The notes: generated by a model from the sequence alone, not told the origin. A stretch of 58,094 nt of DNA from Gnetum montanum (GCA_015680685.1 MNCI01024892.1:1157238-1215331), one strand, 5' to 3'; shown: positions 24,563 to 37,004, numbered from the stretch's first letter. Translations and numbers: made by a program.

Positions 24563-24688
24563 GATTAATTCTTTAGTTTGTGATACTTTTCCCTTCTCTT
24601 TTCTAATAATTTTAAGATAACCAACCCTAAGGGTTCATTCCAACAATGGGAAGATTCCTAAGTTCTAATTAGTGCACAAAAAACAAAG

Positions 24689-24706
24689 TCCCTAGCAATG
24701 GAACCA
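24689..24706 (-). other. Primer binding site of element B
   Basis: On the minus strand TGGTTCCATTGCTAGGGA, a decayed form of TGGCGCCGTTGCCGGGGA (tRNA-Asp type, intact in element D). Confidence 0.75.
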
Positions 24707-24707
24707 A

Positions 24708-25537
24708 TGATGAGCGGTACCCCTACACTCAACCATACAAATATGAGTGTTACATAGGATCCAATTAAACTCCAAGGACTAAGTGCTTGTGTGCCTTCAC
24801 AGAACAATGATGGGTTAGGTAATCGTTGTCTTCCCAAGCTTACTCGTATGGCATGATTGTATGGTTAAGTAAACTTGAGGTATATGATTTTTATGCTTTT
24901 TTATGTTTTATGTCCTAGTGCTAAAGAGGGAAGAAGTGAATTAATTAAATAACTGATTTAAATTAACTAGTCAGCTAGGTCCTAACTAGTCCTAACACCA
25001 GCATCCATTCCCACTTTTTGTACACATCCTGAACCAATGCAACACTACTGGGATTACCAAACGCTAATCATTACTAGGTTTCCAATTGTTCCATGCATGC
25101 TTGAAGTGGTCATACTGAGTGTGCTTACTTGTGAAAATTAATGAATCAATAAAAGAAATATTAATTAACTAATGAAAGCATTAAAGAACTGTAAATAGCA
25201 TTAAGGGTGAGAGATAAGCTATTCTAAATGCTGCCAGGTTTATCACAAAGTTCATCTTTATTTTTGGACATAAGGTGTGCTCAAGTACACAATGCTCAAA
25301 TAAAGATCCATTTTCTTTATGACTCCTACTACGAGCACTCAGAAATAATTCTAACTCTAAGAGGGAGAAATTGCAAGAGTTCGAGTAAAGGACTAAGAAC
25401 TAACTACCAAACCAAGTGTGTTCGCCTCTTATTTATAGGCAACAAGATAGGTCCTGATAGCAAATGTCCAATATTGCATGGTAGGATTCAATATCACAGA
25501 CTTGATATCGCGGCCTTGATATCGTGGCTAATCATCA
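24708..25537 (-). repeat. 5' LTR of element B
   Basis: 830 bp bounded by TGATGA/TCATCA. On the minus strand it begins TGATGATTAGCC, contains cctataaataagagg (TATA box, near 25430) and repeated GATATC-type words near its start, and ends GGTACCGCTCATCA before the primer site. It also carries the conserved stem-loop near its 3' end (about 24835-24880). Confidence 0.8.
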
Positions 25538-25757
25538 AGATAAAAATAAAAAAACCTCATTACATGACACTAATATCTTATATATATAATTATTAGATTT
25601 AAAGTAGAGATGACCTAGGAATTTGGACAATGATGTTCTATTTGAGTTAGTAGCCCCATTTTTTGGGATAATGTTAGGATAATGATGTTAATAATGTTTT
25701 ACTTGATTCACAGATTATGAAACTATTTTATATTTAATAAGATGTTAGCTTAGTAGT
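25538..25757. other. Spacer between elements B and C
   Basis: About 220 bp of AT-rich DNA with no coding signal. It separates the two outward-transcribing LTRs of B and C and is the original left flank of the C insertion. Confidence 0.5.
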
Positions 25758-25762
25758 ATGGG
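25758..25762. repeat. Target site duplication ATGGG, left copy
   Basis: ATGGG directly before the LTR start of C; identical to 34207-34211 directly after its other LTR. Confidence 0.85.
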
Positions 25763-26569
25763 TGATGAACCACAATATGCATCTGTGATATTGGATCCAA
25801 CCATGCGATGTTGGATACCTAATATCGGGGCCTGTCTCCTCACCTATAAATAAGAGGCAGTGCCCTTGGTTTCCACATTAGACAGTTAGTCCCTTAGCCA
25901 AACTCTTGTCATTTCTTCCCTCTAGAGTTAGAATTATTTCTGCATGCCCGAAGTAGGAGTCATAGAGTGAACGAATATTTATTCGAGCATTATGTACCTG
26001 AGCACACTTTGTTTACAGAAATAAAGACGAACTTTATGATAAACCTTGCAGAATACAGAATAGATTAATTAGTGTTAATTATTATTTAGTACTTTCCTAG
26101 TTGATTAATGATTTCTCTCACCCTACAAGTCTCTTAGTTAAATACACTTAGTACGACTACTTTGAGCATGCGTGTAGCGCATGATAACCCAGTGATGATT
26201 AGCATTTGGTAATCCCAGCAGTGTTGCACAGGTTCAGGATGTGTACAACAAGTAGGAACAGATACTGGTGTTAGGAGTAATTAGAACTTAGTTAATGAGT
26301 AGTTAAATTAGATTAGTGACTTAGTTATCTCTCTTTGCCTCCTTACTCGTGTAGGATATAAAACACATAAAAACTATAAAAATCATATTCCTCAAGCTTA
26401 CTTAACCATACAACCATGACATATAAGTAAGTTTGAGAAGATAACAATTAACCAACCCATTATTGTTCCACAAAGGCACATAGGCACTTAGTCCTTGGAA
26501 TTTGACCGGATCGTGCGTGAAACACTCATGTTCGTATGGTTGAGCGTAGGGGTACCTCGCTGTTCATCA
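25763..26569 (+). repeat. 5' LTR of element C
   Basis: 807 bp, TGATGAACC to TTCATCA. TATA box in cctataaataagagg near 25847. Conserved stem-loop at 26391-26437. It has lost most CpG sites still present in the 3' LTR. Confidence 0.9.
26391..26437 (+). repeat. Conserved LTR stem-loop (C, 5' LTR)
   Basis: Arms CTCAAGCTTACTTA (26391-26404) and TAAGTAAGTTTGAG (26424-26437) pair over 14 bases with one G-U; the 19-base loop starts ACCATACAACC. Equivalent stem-loops are at 34028-34074, 24835-24880 (minus), 44642-44689 and 43644-43690. Confidence 0.8.
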
Positions 26570-26570
26570 T

Positions 26571-26588
26571 TGGCACCATTGTCAGGGA
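26571..26588 (+). other. Primer binding site of element C
   Basis: TGGCACCATTGTCAGGGA, which differs from the intact tRNA-Asp-type site of element D (TGGCGCCGTTGCCGGGGA) only by transitions. Confidence 0.85.
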
Positions 26589-26700
26589 CTTAGTTGTTTG
26601 TGTGCTAAGTAGAACTTAGAAAATCATTCACATTGTTGGAAAAAATCCTTAGGTTTGGTTAAGGAAAGAGAATAGTATATTTCACATTGAACAAGACAAG

Positions 26701-29040
26701 ATGTCTTCTTCTTTGCACAAAAGCACTTCACCACCTAGGACTAACACAAGAAGCAATCGAAGGCAAGATACACATGACGTTGTTCTGCCAATCCCTCAAT
26801 AGTTTCATGTGGTATATATTCATCTCGATGAATATGTACCCAACTTCACCTTTATTCTCCATCAAGAAGAACAACTACATTGGCATCACTTGGAAGGTAA
26901 CATAGTGTTACCTCCCAACCGTTCAGTCCCAAGTATGCTTCTTTGTGCTCTCACATGAATAGGCTTGCAACACTTACATTAGAAATACATTATGTAGGAC
27001 TATGATTCGAGAGACTATCATCCCACAAAGGCACAATGTAAAAGGGATTTGCAACAAGAGAGACACCATAAGTCTTTGAAGGGAAAATGGTCCAAGGATG
27101 TCCCCCACATTTTAAGCAAAATTGAGGGTGATGAACCTGCCTCAAGCAATCACCCACATAACAATGTTTCTCCCCTTGACTTTAGTTAAGGGATTGTGTA
27201 TCAGAACCTTCATTCTACTATTCACAACCTAGGTGCTGATACCAATGGACACAAAGTATCTGAAAAAGGAACAAGGACACATGATAAAGGTGGGCATTCT
27301 GATTGCAATCGTGATCGAGGCAGAGACCACCAAAGAGAAGGTAGTAGACACTTTCATGGTGGTAATTCTCCTTCTTCTTCACCTTCATCATCTCCTTTAC
27401 CCTCTCCTTTAATGTCCAGACATAGCCATAGAGAAAAATATTGTGAGGATAATGGCAAGAAAAATGAAAGTCATAGACAAGATAGCCAAGACAGAGGACG
27501 AGGACACTCTAAGGAATAACAATATAGAAGAAGGGAGAGTAGGGAATAGCATAGGCACCATAGACACCAGAAATGAGACAATCATGATGAACCCCTACTC
27601 GCTACTTGAAGCATGCTAGACATAACTAAGGCTATGAGAGTTCCAACGAGGCACCAAAAAGACAGTAGGATCATGACGTTAGATATGAACAACATCCCAC
27701 GATTTGAAGGGGGATATAATACTGATCCTCAAAATCACTTACAAGCATTTCATAATGCGTGTGCCTTGCAAAACATAGAAAATGAGTGGCAAAAGCTTAA
27801 GTTGTTCCCACAGACACTAGTAAAAGAAGCTGAAAGCTGGTACTAGTCCTTAGAACCGAAATACATTCATAAGTAGAGTACTATGTTAGAATTATTCAAC
27901 AATAAGTACCAAACGTACTCCCAAGTGTCTAACCTGTGAAATAAAATCCAAGGATGGAAACAAGGAAGTCATGAACCCTTGGATACTTCCATGGGCCATT
28001 ATTATGCACTATTACATCGGTGTCCTGGCCATGGTTATTCATAGCGAGATCAGCTACACCATGGGCTCAGGCATGAAACAAGAAGAACCCTTGGGACTTA
28101 TGCCCAAGGAAGGTTATCTAAGCTTAGGTCCCATCAAATTCATAGACTACTGGAGCAAGTTCCTAAGGAAGAAGGTGAGCTACAAAAAAGAGAGTTTGTG
28201 GAAGAATATAACTAAGATCCTTCCCTCTAGAAGAAGGGAGTAAGATTTTGTGAGGATGAGGATGAGTCACCACTCAAAGAGATTGTGAATAGGAAAATCT
28301 TGCCTATCCAAAAGTTAACATCAGAAGTATTGGCAAAGGTAGACCAAATGTGGGACTCCCTAGATAGTAGGTTTCAAATTGTTCTCAAAGTAGTAGAGGA
28401 GTCTAGAGAGTGAGGTAGTGATTGTGACAAAAAAAAAAGAGAGAAGCAAAAATTGCATGTAACAAGGGTAAGGGTAAAGTTGCTATTATTGAATAGGTCA
28501 TAGACTTAGATACAGATGATGATAGTGGATGTGAGATATGTCAATACAACCATCCTAAGGGATGTTACCCTATGATCTCACATCTGTAGGAGTCTAGGAT
28601 GTATGCACTTAATCCACTTTTAAACAAATGGCAAACATCCCGACGGTTACCTTATCCCCAAGGTAACCCAAGGTAGTTCCACCAAACTTTAACATATTAT
28701 CCAAGTGGAACTCCACCACAACCGATTGAGCAACATCAACAGTGGCAACATCCACAATCATGGGGAATGCCACCACCAAGGCAACAATATCCTTACCAGC
28801 AACCTGACCCATATGGATATTATGCACAACATCCAATCTCTCCACATGACTCTATTGGTCATGTTACTCCTCAACATCACTACCATGCTTGTGAATACTA
28901 TAGGACTCCCTCTCTTGGGGGTGATATTCCACAAGTATACCATCCTTCAAATCCAGTCGCATCTCTCCCACCTATAGGTCCATTACCACCTACTCCAGCA
29001 ATGCAAGATGAACTCCCTGCTCAGCCATAGCAACGCAATG
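26701..29040 (+). pseudogene. gag of element C
   Basis: Starts at the ATG at 26701 (MSSSLHKSTSPPRT). The N-terminal block includes YVPNFTFILHQEEQLHWH; then a charged, Ser/Arg/His-rich linker (27196-27519), a capsid-like core (27613-27846, motif MNNIPRFEGGYNTDPQNHLQ and LFPQTLVKEAESWY), a downstream part to about 28600, and a Gln/Pro/His-rich tail (28700-29030). The core resembles the retrotransposon gag fold (LFPxSLxxxAxxWY). Broken by several stops and frame changes. Confidence 0.8.
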
Positions 29041-29339
29041 CCACAAGGGTTGTTAATCCTCAACCTACTATTGGTTCTGACAACCATATGAAGAAAATAC
29101 CTTTCTTTAAAACCAATAATCCAACAAAGCCTTTGCAACCCCAGGTGGATGAGTCTTTGGACATCTTCATATCAAATAAAGCTTTAGAGCCCCCTTTGAA
29201 CCTAACACCACATTTAACACATATAGTCATGTTAACACATGTCGTTACTGATTGGATCAAAGCTGGCCACCTTTCCAAGAAATTCTCTGATCCTAGGAGT
29301 CTCCTGATATATCTACAAATCACTAGGAATGAGCCATGC

Positions 29340-29722
29340 AAAGATCTTTTGGATTTAGGTTCGGTGTCAACCTGATATCCCAAGAAATGTACAAGGCCTA
29401 GAACCTACCCCCATTAAAAAAGAGTAACATCCATTTAGAGTTGGTTGACTAGTCCATCACTATTCCCTCGGGATTAGAGGAGGACATTGTTACCACTATT
29501 TGTAAATGGTTGTATCCAGCTGACTTCCTAGTTATTCAAGTGAAAAATAGTAAGGGGGACTTCCCAATCATAATGGGAAGGGCATGGCTAAGCACTATTG
29601 ATGCATGCCTAGGAATCCATGATCTTTTCCTAGAAATATTTAAGGAAAATAATTTCAAAAAGATTGAGAAGAAGAAAGTTCCATGCATCGCATATAGTGA
29701 CACAAGGTGTAATTGCATGTAG
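29340..29722 (+). pseudogene. aspartic protease of element C
   Basis: DLLDLGSVST near 29350 is the remnant active-site loop (usually DxGSSVNL); the open part 29510-29722 reads FLVIQVKNSKGDFPIIMGRAWLSTIDACLG. It would process the polyprotein. A frame change separates the two parts. It matches element B at 21554-22000. Confidence 0.75.
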
Positions 29723-30189
29723 AGATCATGGGTTATGCAAAGTTTAACATTTTCTACATGCAATCAGTGTGCACAAACAATCAATATACAAAGATGTCTG
29801 TATGCAAGAGGCACATGACAAGAAGACATCCAATGGTTGATAGCTAATCAAGAAAGCATCTCACTTACATGCATGGAACTAACTGAGGGTTTGACTTACG
29901 GTTACATTGATAGCATAGACACATTAGAGCAAGTCCACTACCAACTTCCAAGTTCTAACCTAGAAAACATCAACTAGGGGAAGTTGGATATTCCTAAGAA
30001 ATTTAAACAAGAGCCTCTAAAGCTAAAACCATTGCCCACTGGTATGGAATACATGTTCCTTAAGAATGGAAAATCGGTAATCATCAACGCGAAACTTGCT
30101 TTGCAACAAAAAGAGAGTCTGCTAAAGGTAATAAACAAGTGATCAAAATCCTTCACCTGGTCATATCTAGAATTAACCAGAATAGATCC

Positions 30190-31560
30190 TAGGATATGTC
30201 AGCATAGGATTTACACTAACTCCTCCATGAAGCCTTGAAAACAACCGCAGAGGCGATTGAAACCAAAGTTGAAGCAAGTAGTAAAAGAAGAAATCGAACA
30301 ACTTCTAAAGGATGGGTTCATATACCCCATTTCTGATAGCAAATGGGTTAGCCTCTTAGTAATCATGCCTAAAAAGGGAGGTAAATGGAGGGTGTGCATA
30401 GATTTTAGGCTACTAAACATGGCAACATTCAAGGATCACTTTCCATTGCCATTTTTTGACCAAGTCTTAGACACAATTGCAAGGCATCACTATTATAGTT
30501 TTTTGGATGGATATAGTGAATACAACCAAATACAAATATCCCCAGAAGACCAAGCCAAAACTATGTTCACTAGTCCTTGGGGAATGTTTGCATACAAACA
30601 AATGTAATTTGGCTTGTGTAATGCCCCTGCAACATTTCAATTCTTAGTTCTAAGCATATTCCAGTAGAAGATAGGAAATGGTGTGAAAGTCTTTATGGAT
30701 GACTTCTCCACTTATGGACCAAGCTTTGATCAAGCCTTACACTGATTAGAGTAAGTGCTGAAAAGATGTGTAGAAACTAATTTGAGGCTCAACTGGCAAA
30801 AAAGCCATTTGATGGTCCAAGAAGGCATAGTACTTGGGCATAAAATCTCACATGTAGGGATAGAGGTAGACCCTAAGAAAATCAAAGTCATCCAAGGAAT
30901 TGCCCATCAATAGAAAATTATCAATGACATTCGGTCATTCCTTGGACACACTAGCTACTATAGGAGATTCACAAAGAACTTTTCAAAGATTTCCAAATCA
31001 TTGGTAGAGCTAACGAAAAAGGACGTACCTTTTGAGTGGACTAGGGAATGTGAACTAGCTTTCTAAAATCTGAAATAGAAGCTGGTAGAAACACCCATTC
31101 TACAAGCTCCTAACTAGTCCAAACCATTCCATGTCATGACTGACGCATCCAACTATGCCTTAGGATCTATTCTTACATAGTTAGATGACCAAAAATGTCC
31201 TTCTTACATCCACTATGCAAGTAAAAGCATTGCTGGTGAACAACTTAACTACACTACTATAGAAAAAGAATTAATGGTTGTAGTGTTTGCACTAGAAAAA
31301 TTTAGACACTATGTATTAGGATACAAAGTATTCATACACACAAATCATAGTGTAATCTGGTTCCTCATAAATAAGCCAATGGTAAGTCCCCATATTATAT
31401 GATAGCTTGTACTCCTACAAGAGTTTGATTTAACAATGATCGATCGTAAAGGCACTGAGAATATAGTTTCCAATCATTTATCTCGGTTTCACTGGGACAA
31501 CAAAGAGGATGAGTATCCAATTTCTAATCATTTCCCTGATGAGTTCCTCTTTTCCGATGT
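30190..31560 (+). pseudogene. reverse transcriptase and RNase H of element C
   Basis: RT motifs: LKDGFIYPISDSKWVS, PKKGGKWRVCIDFRLLN, DHFPLPFFDQVLD, FLDGYSEYNQI (30257-30607), FGLCNAPATFQ (30609) and VFMDDFSTYG (about 30690), so the catalytic Asp pair is kept. The connection has FLGHTSYYRRFTKNFS (30940). RNase H has MTDASNYALGS (31137), ASKSIAGEQLNYTTIEKELMVVVFALEKFRHYVLGYK (31230-31330). The motif set fits the Athila lineage. Stops occur at about ten places, most of them TAG. Confidence 0.88.
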
Positions 31561-31639
31561 AGTGAATAACCAATCACCCATGGAAACAAACTAGTACAAT
31601 AGCATTCTTACCTATCTCCTTACCCAAAAAACACCACAA

Positions 31640-31950
31640 GAGCTAGACCTTAAGAAGAAACAACAGTTTCTTCACAGAGCCAAGTACTTTATGGAGATCA
31701 ATGGACAACTTTACAAAGTATGTCCTGATGGCTTGGTTCGATGGTGTGTTCTAGATAGAGATCAACTAGGAGTTCTCCAAGATGCTCATGAGGGCTCTTG
31801 TGGGGGTCATTATACTGCGAGATGAATGGCCATCAAGATCCTACTTGTAAGGTACTATTAACCTACCTTGTTTTGGGACACCCATCAATTCGTCCAATCT
31901 TGTGAGCACTATCAACATGATGGGGGAATGACTACTAGAATGGAGGATCT
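31640..31950 (+). pseudogene. integrase stump of element C
   Basis: FLHRAKYFMEINGQLYK leads to the zinc-binding part with HEGSCGGHY and, near 31900, CEHYQHDGGM where the second Cys of the pair has become Tyr. The reading is then cut: B continues with a further 1.4 kb encoding the catalytic core and C-terminus, while C jumps to non-coding 3' sequence. Confidence 0.75.
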
Positions 31951-33417
31951 GCTGGCTATTCTCTTGAGGGCTTGGATGCTTTTTCCTTGGGTAGTTGCCA
32001 TTCTGACCATTCGTCAAATCTCCAGAAGTTGACTATATAAAAATAAGTCTTTACATGGTGTGGTTCTCATGCAAAAAAAAAAAAGAAAAAAGAAAAAAGT
32101 GAGAATTCAAAGCACACCCCTTAGACACAATAATGAACTTGGGCTACACGCATTGGTTATGAAACTATAAAGACATGTTACCCATGCCTGAATGTTCCCT
32201 CTAACTAAGGCCCTTTCTCACTTCCTGATTCTCCATCTTGATCCCCTCGGAATGGTGGTGACTTTTTGTTGAGACATTCTTATTGCTTCAAGAGGATAGG
32301 TTGGTCAAATGTGTTGATGTGAGGTCACTGAATGTGGTTTTTTGAGCCTGGATTTGGAATGAGTTTTACTTGATCACATTAACCATAAAACACACACAAT
32401 GGACTTTACACAACCTTGTTCTTGGGTTTCCATTCCATTCTCTCCTCTCCACCTTTCTTCTCCATTTTTCACCTCATTGCCAATTTTATCATTAGTCTGT
32501 ATCTTGGTTTATGCATTTTCTTTTCCTTGGTAGATTCTTGTAGGTAATTTTTTAACTCTTGCTTCCAAATGACATTCCTAGAGCCTATGGACTCTTTGGT
32601 TTGTGGGTCTGTCAGGGCATCAAGGGCATGAGCTTGCTTTGGGGAGGACCCATTGGCATTCCTTTTTGGTGCATTTATTAACTTCTTTCCCTTAAAAATT
32701 TCCTATAAGTAACAATTTTTTGTTTCATCCCTATCCATGACATCCATTTTATTGGTGTTACCATTGTTGCCTTCTCTCCACCTTTCTTATTCCTTATCTT
32801 TTTCCATCCTATCACTACCGAAGGTTCGCTCTTAGTCATGGGGGCCCTGGCACAAACTTTTTAATTTTTCCTAACCCCTACACCTTAGGTAGTCACCAGT
32901 GTTAAATCTTTAGAATCAGTATCTACCATAACCACAACTCAGCCAATGCACTTTACATCAAGACAACGTATCAACTGCATTGTGATTTATCTACCCTTGC
33001 TCATTTGTGACTGTGTTGTGTGTGTAGATGACGATCATACAACAATGGACTAGGCCTAGAGGAAACACTTAGGATGGACTAGAACTGAAGCATTTACACA
33101 AGGAGCAAGATTAGTGGCGTGGCTATGGATAAACAACGAAAGGCGCAATCTTGGTATTAGCAACAATATGCCTTATTCTTTTCTCTCTCTCCTTCTCTTC
33201 CAACTACCAAATAAGGCTAGATGTCATTTATGTACAGTGTTCACCTTTGTGGTCATGAACACTAATGTTTTCATGTATTGTATTGTTGATCCATTCACTG
33301 GACACATTGAGTCTATCACCCCATTTCACCATCAATGGTCATTTAGTCAATAATCCCATACCTTCTCAATCTTTTGTAAGGAACTCGAGGACAAGTTTTC
33401 ATTCAATCATGGGGATA
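31951..33417 (+). other. 3' non-coding region of element C
   Basis: No coding signal; the short frame at 33114-33353 has no recognised similarity. It matches the 3' non-coding part of B in opposite orientation. The bases just before the 3' LTR (aatcatggggata, 33405-33417) are a weak polypurine tract. Confidence 0.6.
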
Positions 33418-34206
33418 TGATGAACCGCAATATCGCATCCGCAATATCGGATCGAACCGTGCGATGTCAGATACCTAATATCGGGGTCTATCTCCTCGCC
33501 TATAAATAAGAGGTGGCACCCTTGGTTTCCACATTAGATAGTTAGTCCCTTAGCCGAACTCTTGCCATTTCTTTCCTCCAGAGTTAGAATTATTTCTGCA
33601 TGCCCACAATAGGAATCATAGAGTGACTAGATCTTTATTCGAGCATTGTGTACGGCAATTAAGACAAACTTTATGGTAAACCTTGTAGCATATAGAATTG
33701 ATTAATTAGCATTAATTATTATTTAATGCTTTCCTAGTTTATTAATGATTTCTCTCACCCTACAACTCTCTTAGTTAAATACACTCAGTACAACTGCTTT
33801 GAGCATGCGTGTAGTGCTTGGTAACCCAATGATGATTAGTGTTCGGTAATCCCAGTAGCGTTGCACTAGTTCAGGATGTGTACGGCAAGTGGGAACAGAT
33901 ACCGGTGTTAGGAGTAATTAGAACTTAGTTAATGAGTAGTTCAATTAGATTAGTTACTTAGTTATCTCTCTTTTTCTCCTTACTAGCGTAGGATATAAAA
34001 CACATAAAAACTATAAAAATCATATGCCTCAAGCTTACTTAACTATACAACCATGACATACAAGTAAGTTTGGGAAGACAACAATTAACCAACCCGTTAT
34101 TGTTCCACAAAGGTTCATAGGCACTTAGTCCTTGGAATTCGACTGAATTGTGTGTGAAATGCTTGTATTCGTATGGTTGAGCGTAGGGGTACCTCGCCGC
34201 TCATCA
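33418..34206 (+). repeat. 3' LTR of element C
   Basis: 789 bp, TGATGAACC to CTCATCA. TATA box in cctataaataagagg (about 33500). Stem-loop arms at 34028-34041 and 34061-34074. Its first 100 bases have nine CpG sites where the 5' LTR has two. Confidence 0.9.
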
Positions 34207-34211
34207 ATGGG
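34207..34211. repeat. Target site duplication ATGGG, right copy
   Basis: Pairs with 25758-25762 and closes element C. Confidence 0.85.
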
Positions 34212-35060
34212 TCTTGGCCTAGTAACTCTAGGTCATAGGTTTGATTCTACAATGTAATACTAAGTCATAAATTAACTCTAATAATACTAGGCCCAAGTTT
34301 GGATATCAAAGGAGGAGGGTTAGTGTTAAGTTGGTAGTCAACTGTAACATCTTGTCAAATCTCATTGATGAGTTTCTTTTTTAGATTTTGTAGATTCTAG
34401 GGCTTTCCTTAGATGTGATTCGCAACAATCATGTAATCAAAGATAATTTGAAAAAACTACAAATAAACAAAGATATAGTTTTTCATTGAAGCAAATGGGA
34501 CAAGGCTAGGATGATGATGAGTAATAAGTTATAAATTAAAAAATCAAAAAAAATTCTATAAACTATTTTTTTTCTTGGGAGAGGGTGGGGTGATGGGATG
34601 AAGGAGGGGGCACATGTGGTATCAAACCCCAAAAAAATATTAATAATGAATAAATAAAATTTAGTGTACATCACAAGATTGACACTAAATAGACATCATA
34701 AAAAAGAATATGGAAAGAAAAATCTTTATGATTTTAGGATTATCTATTCAACTGTACATCCTTACAATTGATACCTTGAAAAAATAAAAGAAAATTTATT
34801 TATTAGTAGGGAGGAATATCCAAGTCCTAAAAAAATTTATGTTACTTTACAACATGTATACTTAAACTCAAAATAGCAAAAGGATTTGAGATAGAGAGCT
34901 ATGGCTTAACACCAACATTTGTTTTTAAAGTAAGAATGTAGTACCACTAGTGAAAGATATTCATCTTGTTGCTTATTATTTATATTATGGTAAGAATCTT
35001 ATTCACCAATTATAATTTTTTTGTTAACACTAGTTTTAAACTTTGAGTTAATAAATAGTA
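34212..35060. other. Old flank of the C insertion, no gene
   Basis: AT-rich. The words tggcctagtaac (34215) and ggtttgattct (34238) resemble polymerase III A and B boxes, but their spacing is too short for a confident tRNA-derived SINE. Nothing else recognised. Confidence 0.35.
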
Positions 35061-36120
35061 TTATTGTCACATAACGAAAAATTTTCCTTACAAGCTATCT
35101 TCCTAGGTTTCTTAATACTTTCTTTAGTCCTAGCAAAAATATACATAGCAGCTTCTATCTTCTTTGGATTCTTTATAGCCACTTGATCATTCTTATTATT
35201 GACATTAACTTGATTTTTCATATCATCAAATTTATATTATTTTTTTATATTGAACTTTAACACAATTTTTCTTTTCTTCAAAATTATTTTTAGCAGTAAA
35301 CAACAAGCATTAAATAAATGTCCTTCATGATGGCAAAAGTTGCAAGCATTAGGAAGATTATAATATGTAGTTGACTCAATATAAGTTTTTTTCTTACTTG
35401 TAATACCAATTCTTTTTAATGATTGAGAAAGTTGATTTCAACAAAAAAAATATCTACAAAAACTAAAATTGTAGAAATAGACTCCCTATGCTTAATGAGA
35501 TTGAGAATAACAATCGTCTACTTAGCTTTATAAAAAATCAATGGAAGATTATATAGCTTAGTGAAACATGAAACTTTAGCATATTATTTAGATTGGACAA
35601 TAAAATGTGGAGTCCACTTCAAATGATTAAGTTTGCATGCTTATGTATAAAAGACCCTATATCTAGGGCACATTGCACCATCAAGTATTGCCTAAGGCAA
35701 CATGTAGAAAAAACCAAAAATAATACCTAGCATGAAGAACTTGGATGTCATGTTTTTTTATCACATCATTTAATTACAAAATGAAACTTTGTTTATGAGG
35801 CAAGTAATCCAAATTTTGAATTACCACATATTGTGATAAAAAGATAGGCAACCAATGACTTATATACATTATAAAAAGAACAACATCACTAGAAGACCAC
35901 ATTACAACATTTTTCGTATATACTTGTAAATGTGCATTTTGAGAATCAATAGAAATTTCTATATTAATAAAAGAAGCAACGATTTCAGCATTAGCTGAAG
36001 AAGTTGGGAGTAACATAGAATTCCTCGTAGACAAATCATATCCTTTAGAGAAAATTGAAGAGAGAAAAAAGGAATTTGTGAATTTTAAAATTGGTTCAGT
36101 AGATCCAAGAAGTCTCACTG
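35061..36120 (-). pseudogene. Decayed reading frame with a CCHC knuckle
   Basis: An open stretch at 35774-36118 (114 codons, unrecognised) is followed downstream on the minus strand by LPNACNFCHHEGHLFNAC (35303-35356), a CCHC knuckle of the form C-x2-C-x4-H-x4-C preceded by Leu-Pro-Asn. This arrangement recalls the ORF1 of plant LINE elements, where a knuckle follows an RNA-binding region, but no reverse transcriptase was found next to it. The intervening sequence has many stops. Confidence 0.4.
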
Positions 36121-37000
36121 AACAGAAATAAAAATTTTAGTTTCAATTTCATATGTGATGGAATAAATAATGTTTATAAAAAGTTACAATTTGAATAAAA
36201 ATACGTGAACCCAAACCCTAAAACATGGGTTGTAAGGGTAGTGTGGCTGGTCAACTCGTTGTTAATATTAAACATTTTAATATTATATTATAACACACCT
36301 TCAGCTATCATCGTTAAAATTTTTATCCTGCGCAGGTTTTGAACCTGAATTACTATTACTTAAAAAAAAATGTTTCTATTTTTTAGCACCGCTGCAGTTA
36401 CGCTTTATTTACAAATTACAATTATTTATGTTTTCCCTGCAATCTTTCATCTTTAACGGAACACTCTACACTTTACGTTTTGATTTATACCACTTTTGTG
36501 GGGCAAAGAAAATGAGTTGGCCATTTCAAACACTGGTTGTGTCCTGTGTAGCTCGGATTCACAAGTCAGCCATCCTTAGAACTTGTAAACGGAAACCATT
36601 GTTTTTACAATTATGATAGAAAATAATATATCAACGGATGAATTGGTTTAGATGTATTTCGTTATTTCCTTAATATGCAATGAAGGTTTTACTGGAACAG
36701 GGGCTCACGGTACGATTAATTCCGAATCAACAAATTAGCACTACTCCTGGTAACATCATTCACTACGCATTGTAGCCAGGTTATTCCGTTATTCTAGTTT
36801 ACTCATGATAAGTTTGAAACGTTATTTTCATGATAACTTTGAATAGTATAGGGCTAACGGGTCCACTAAGAACGCCTCAGCAAACCTGCAACTATAATCA
36901 ACATATCAATGATCCGTTTATTCTCTAGTAGAGTAAATGTAAAAGAAAGACCAACAGGACGAGAGAATACGACAGAAAGCACAGAAGACCAACCCAAAAC
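36121..37000. other. Downstream flank of the dirigent gene
   Basis: No coding signal. The region is AT-rich up to about 36700 and of more mixed composition nearer the gene. It presumably contains the 3' untranslated end and terminator of the dirigent gene, but no definite polyadenylation signal was assigned. Confidence 0.4.
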
Positions 37001-37004
37001 GGAG

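Larger units (their letters stand above)
16925..25537 (-). mobile_element. Element B: Athila-like Ty3/gypsy retrotransposon, 3'-truncated
   Basis: Minus strand: 5' LTR 24708-25537, primer site, gag, protease, RT, RNase H, integrase and a long 3' non-coding stretch. No 3' LTR is seen at the low-coordinate end, where it meets the cut integrase of element A at about 16925-16930. Body and LTR match element C (opposite strand) over most of their length, so B and C are one family arranged head to head. Confidence 0.85.
25763..34206 (+). mobile_element. Element C: Athila-like gypsy retrotransposon, both LTRs present
   Basis: 8.4 kb on the plus strand: LTR 25763-26569, tRNA-Asp-type primer site, gag, protease, RT, RNase H, a stump of integrase, non-coding 3' part, LTR 33418-34206, bounded by the 5-bp duplication ATGGG. 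The integrase core is missing by an internal deletion near 31950 (about 1.4 kb compared with B). All genes carry stops, so it is dead, but its insertion outline is intact. Confidence 0.92.

Noticed and set aside
34212-34330. tRNA-derived SINE by A and B box words
   Set aside because: Box spacing is too short and no tail or target duplication was found; kept only as a remark in the region entry.
36325-36350. tRNA-like T-arm (caggttttgaacctg)
   Set aside because: Only a short palindrome; no acceptor, D-arm or anticodon arm around it.
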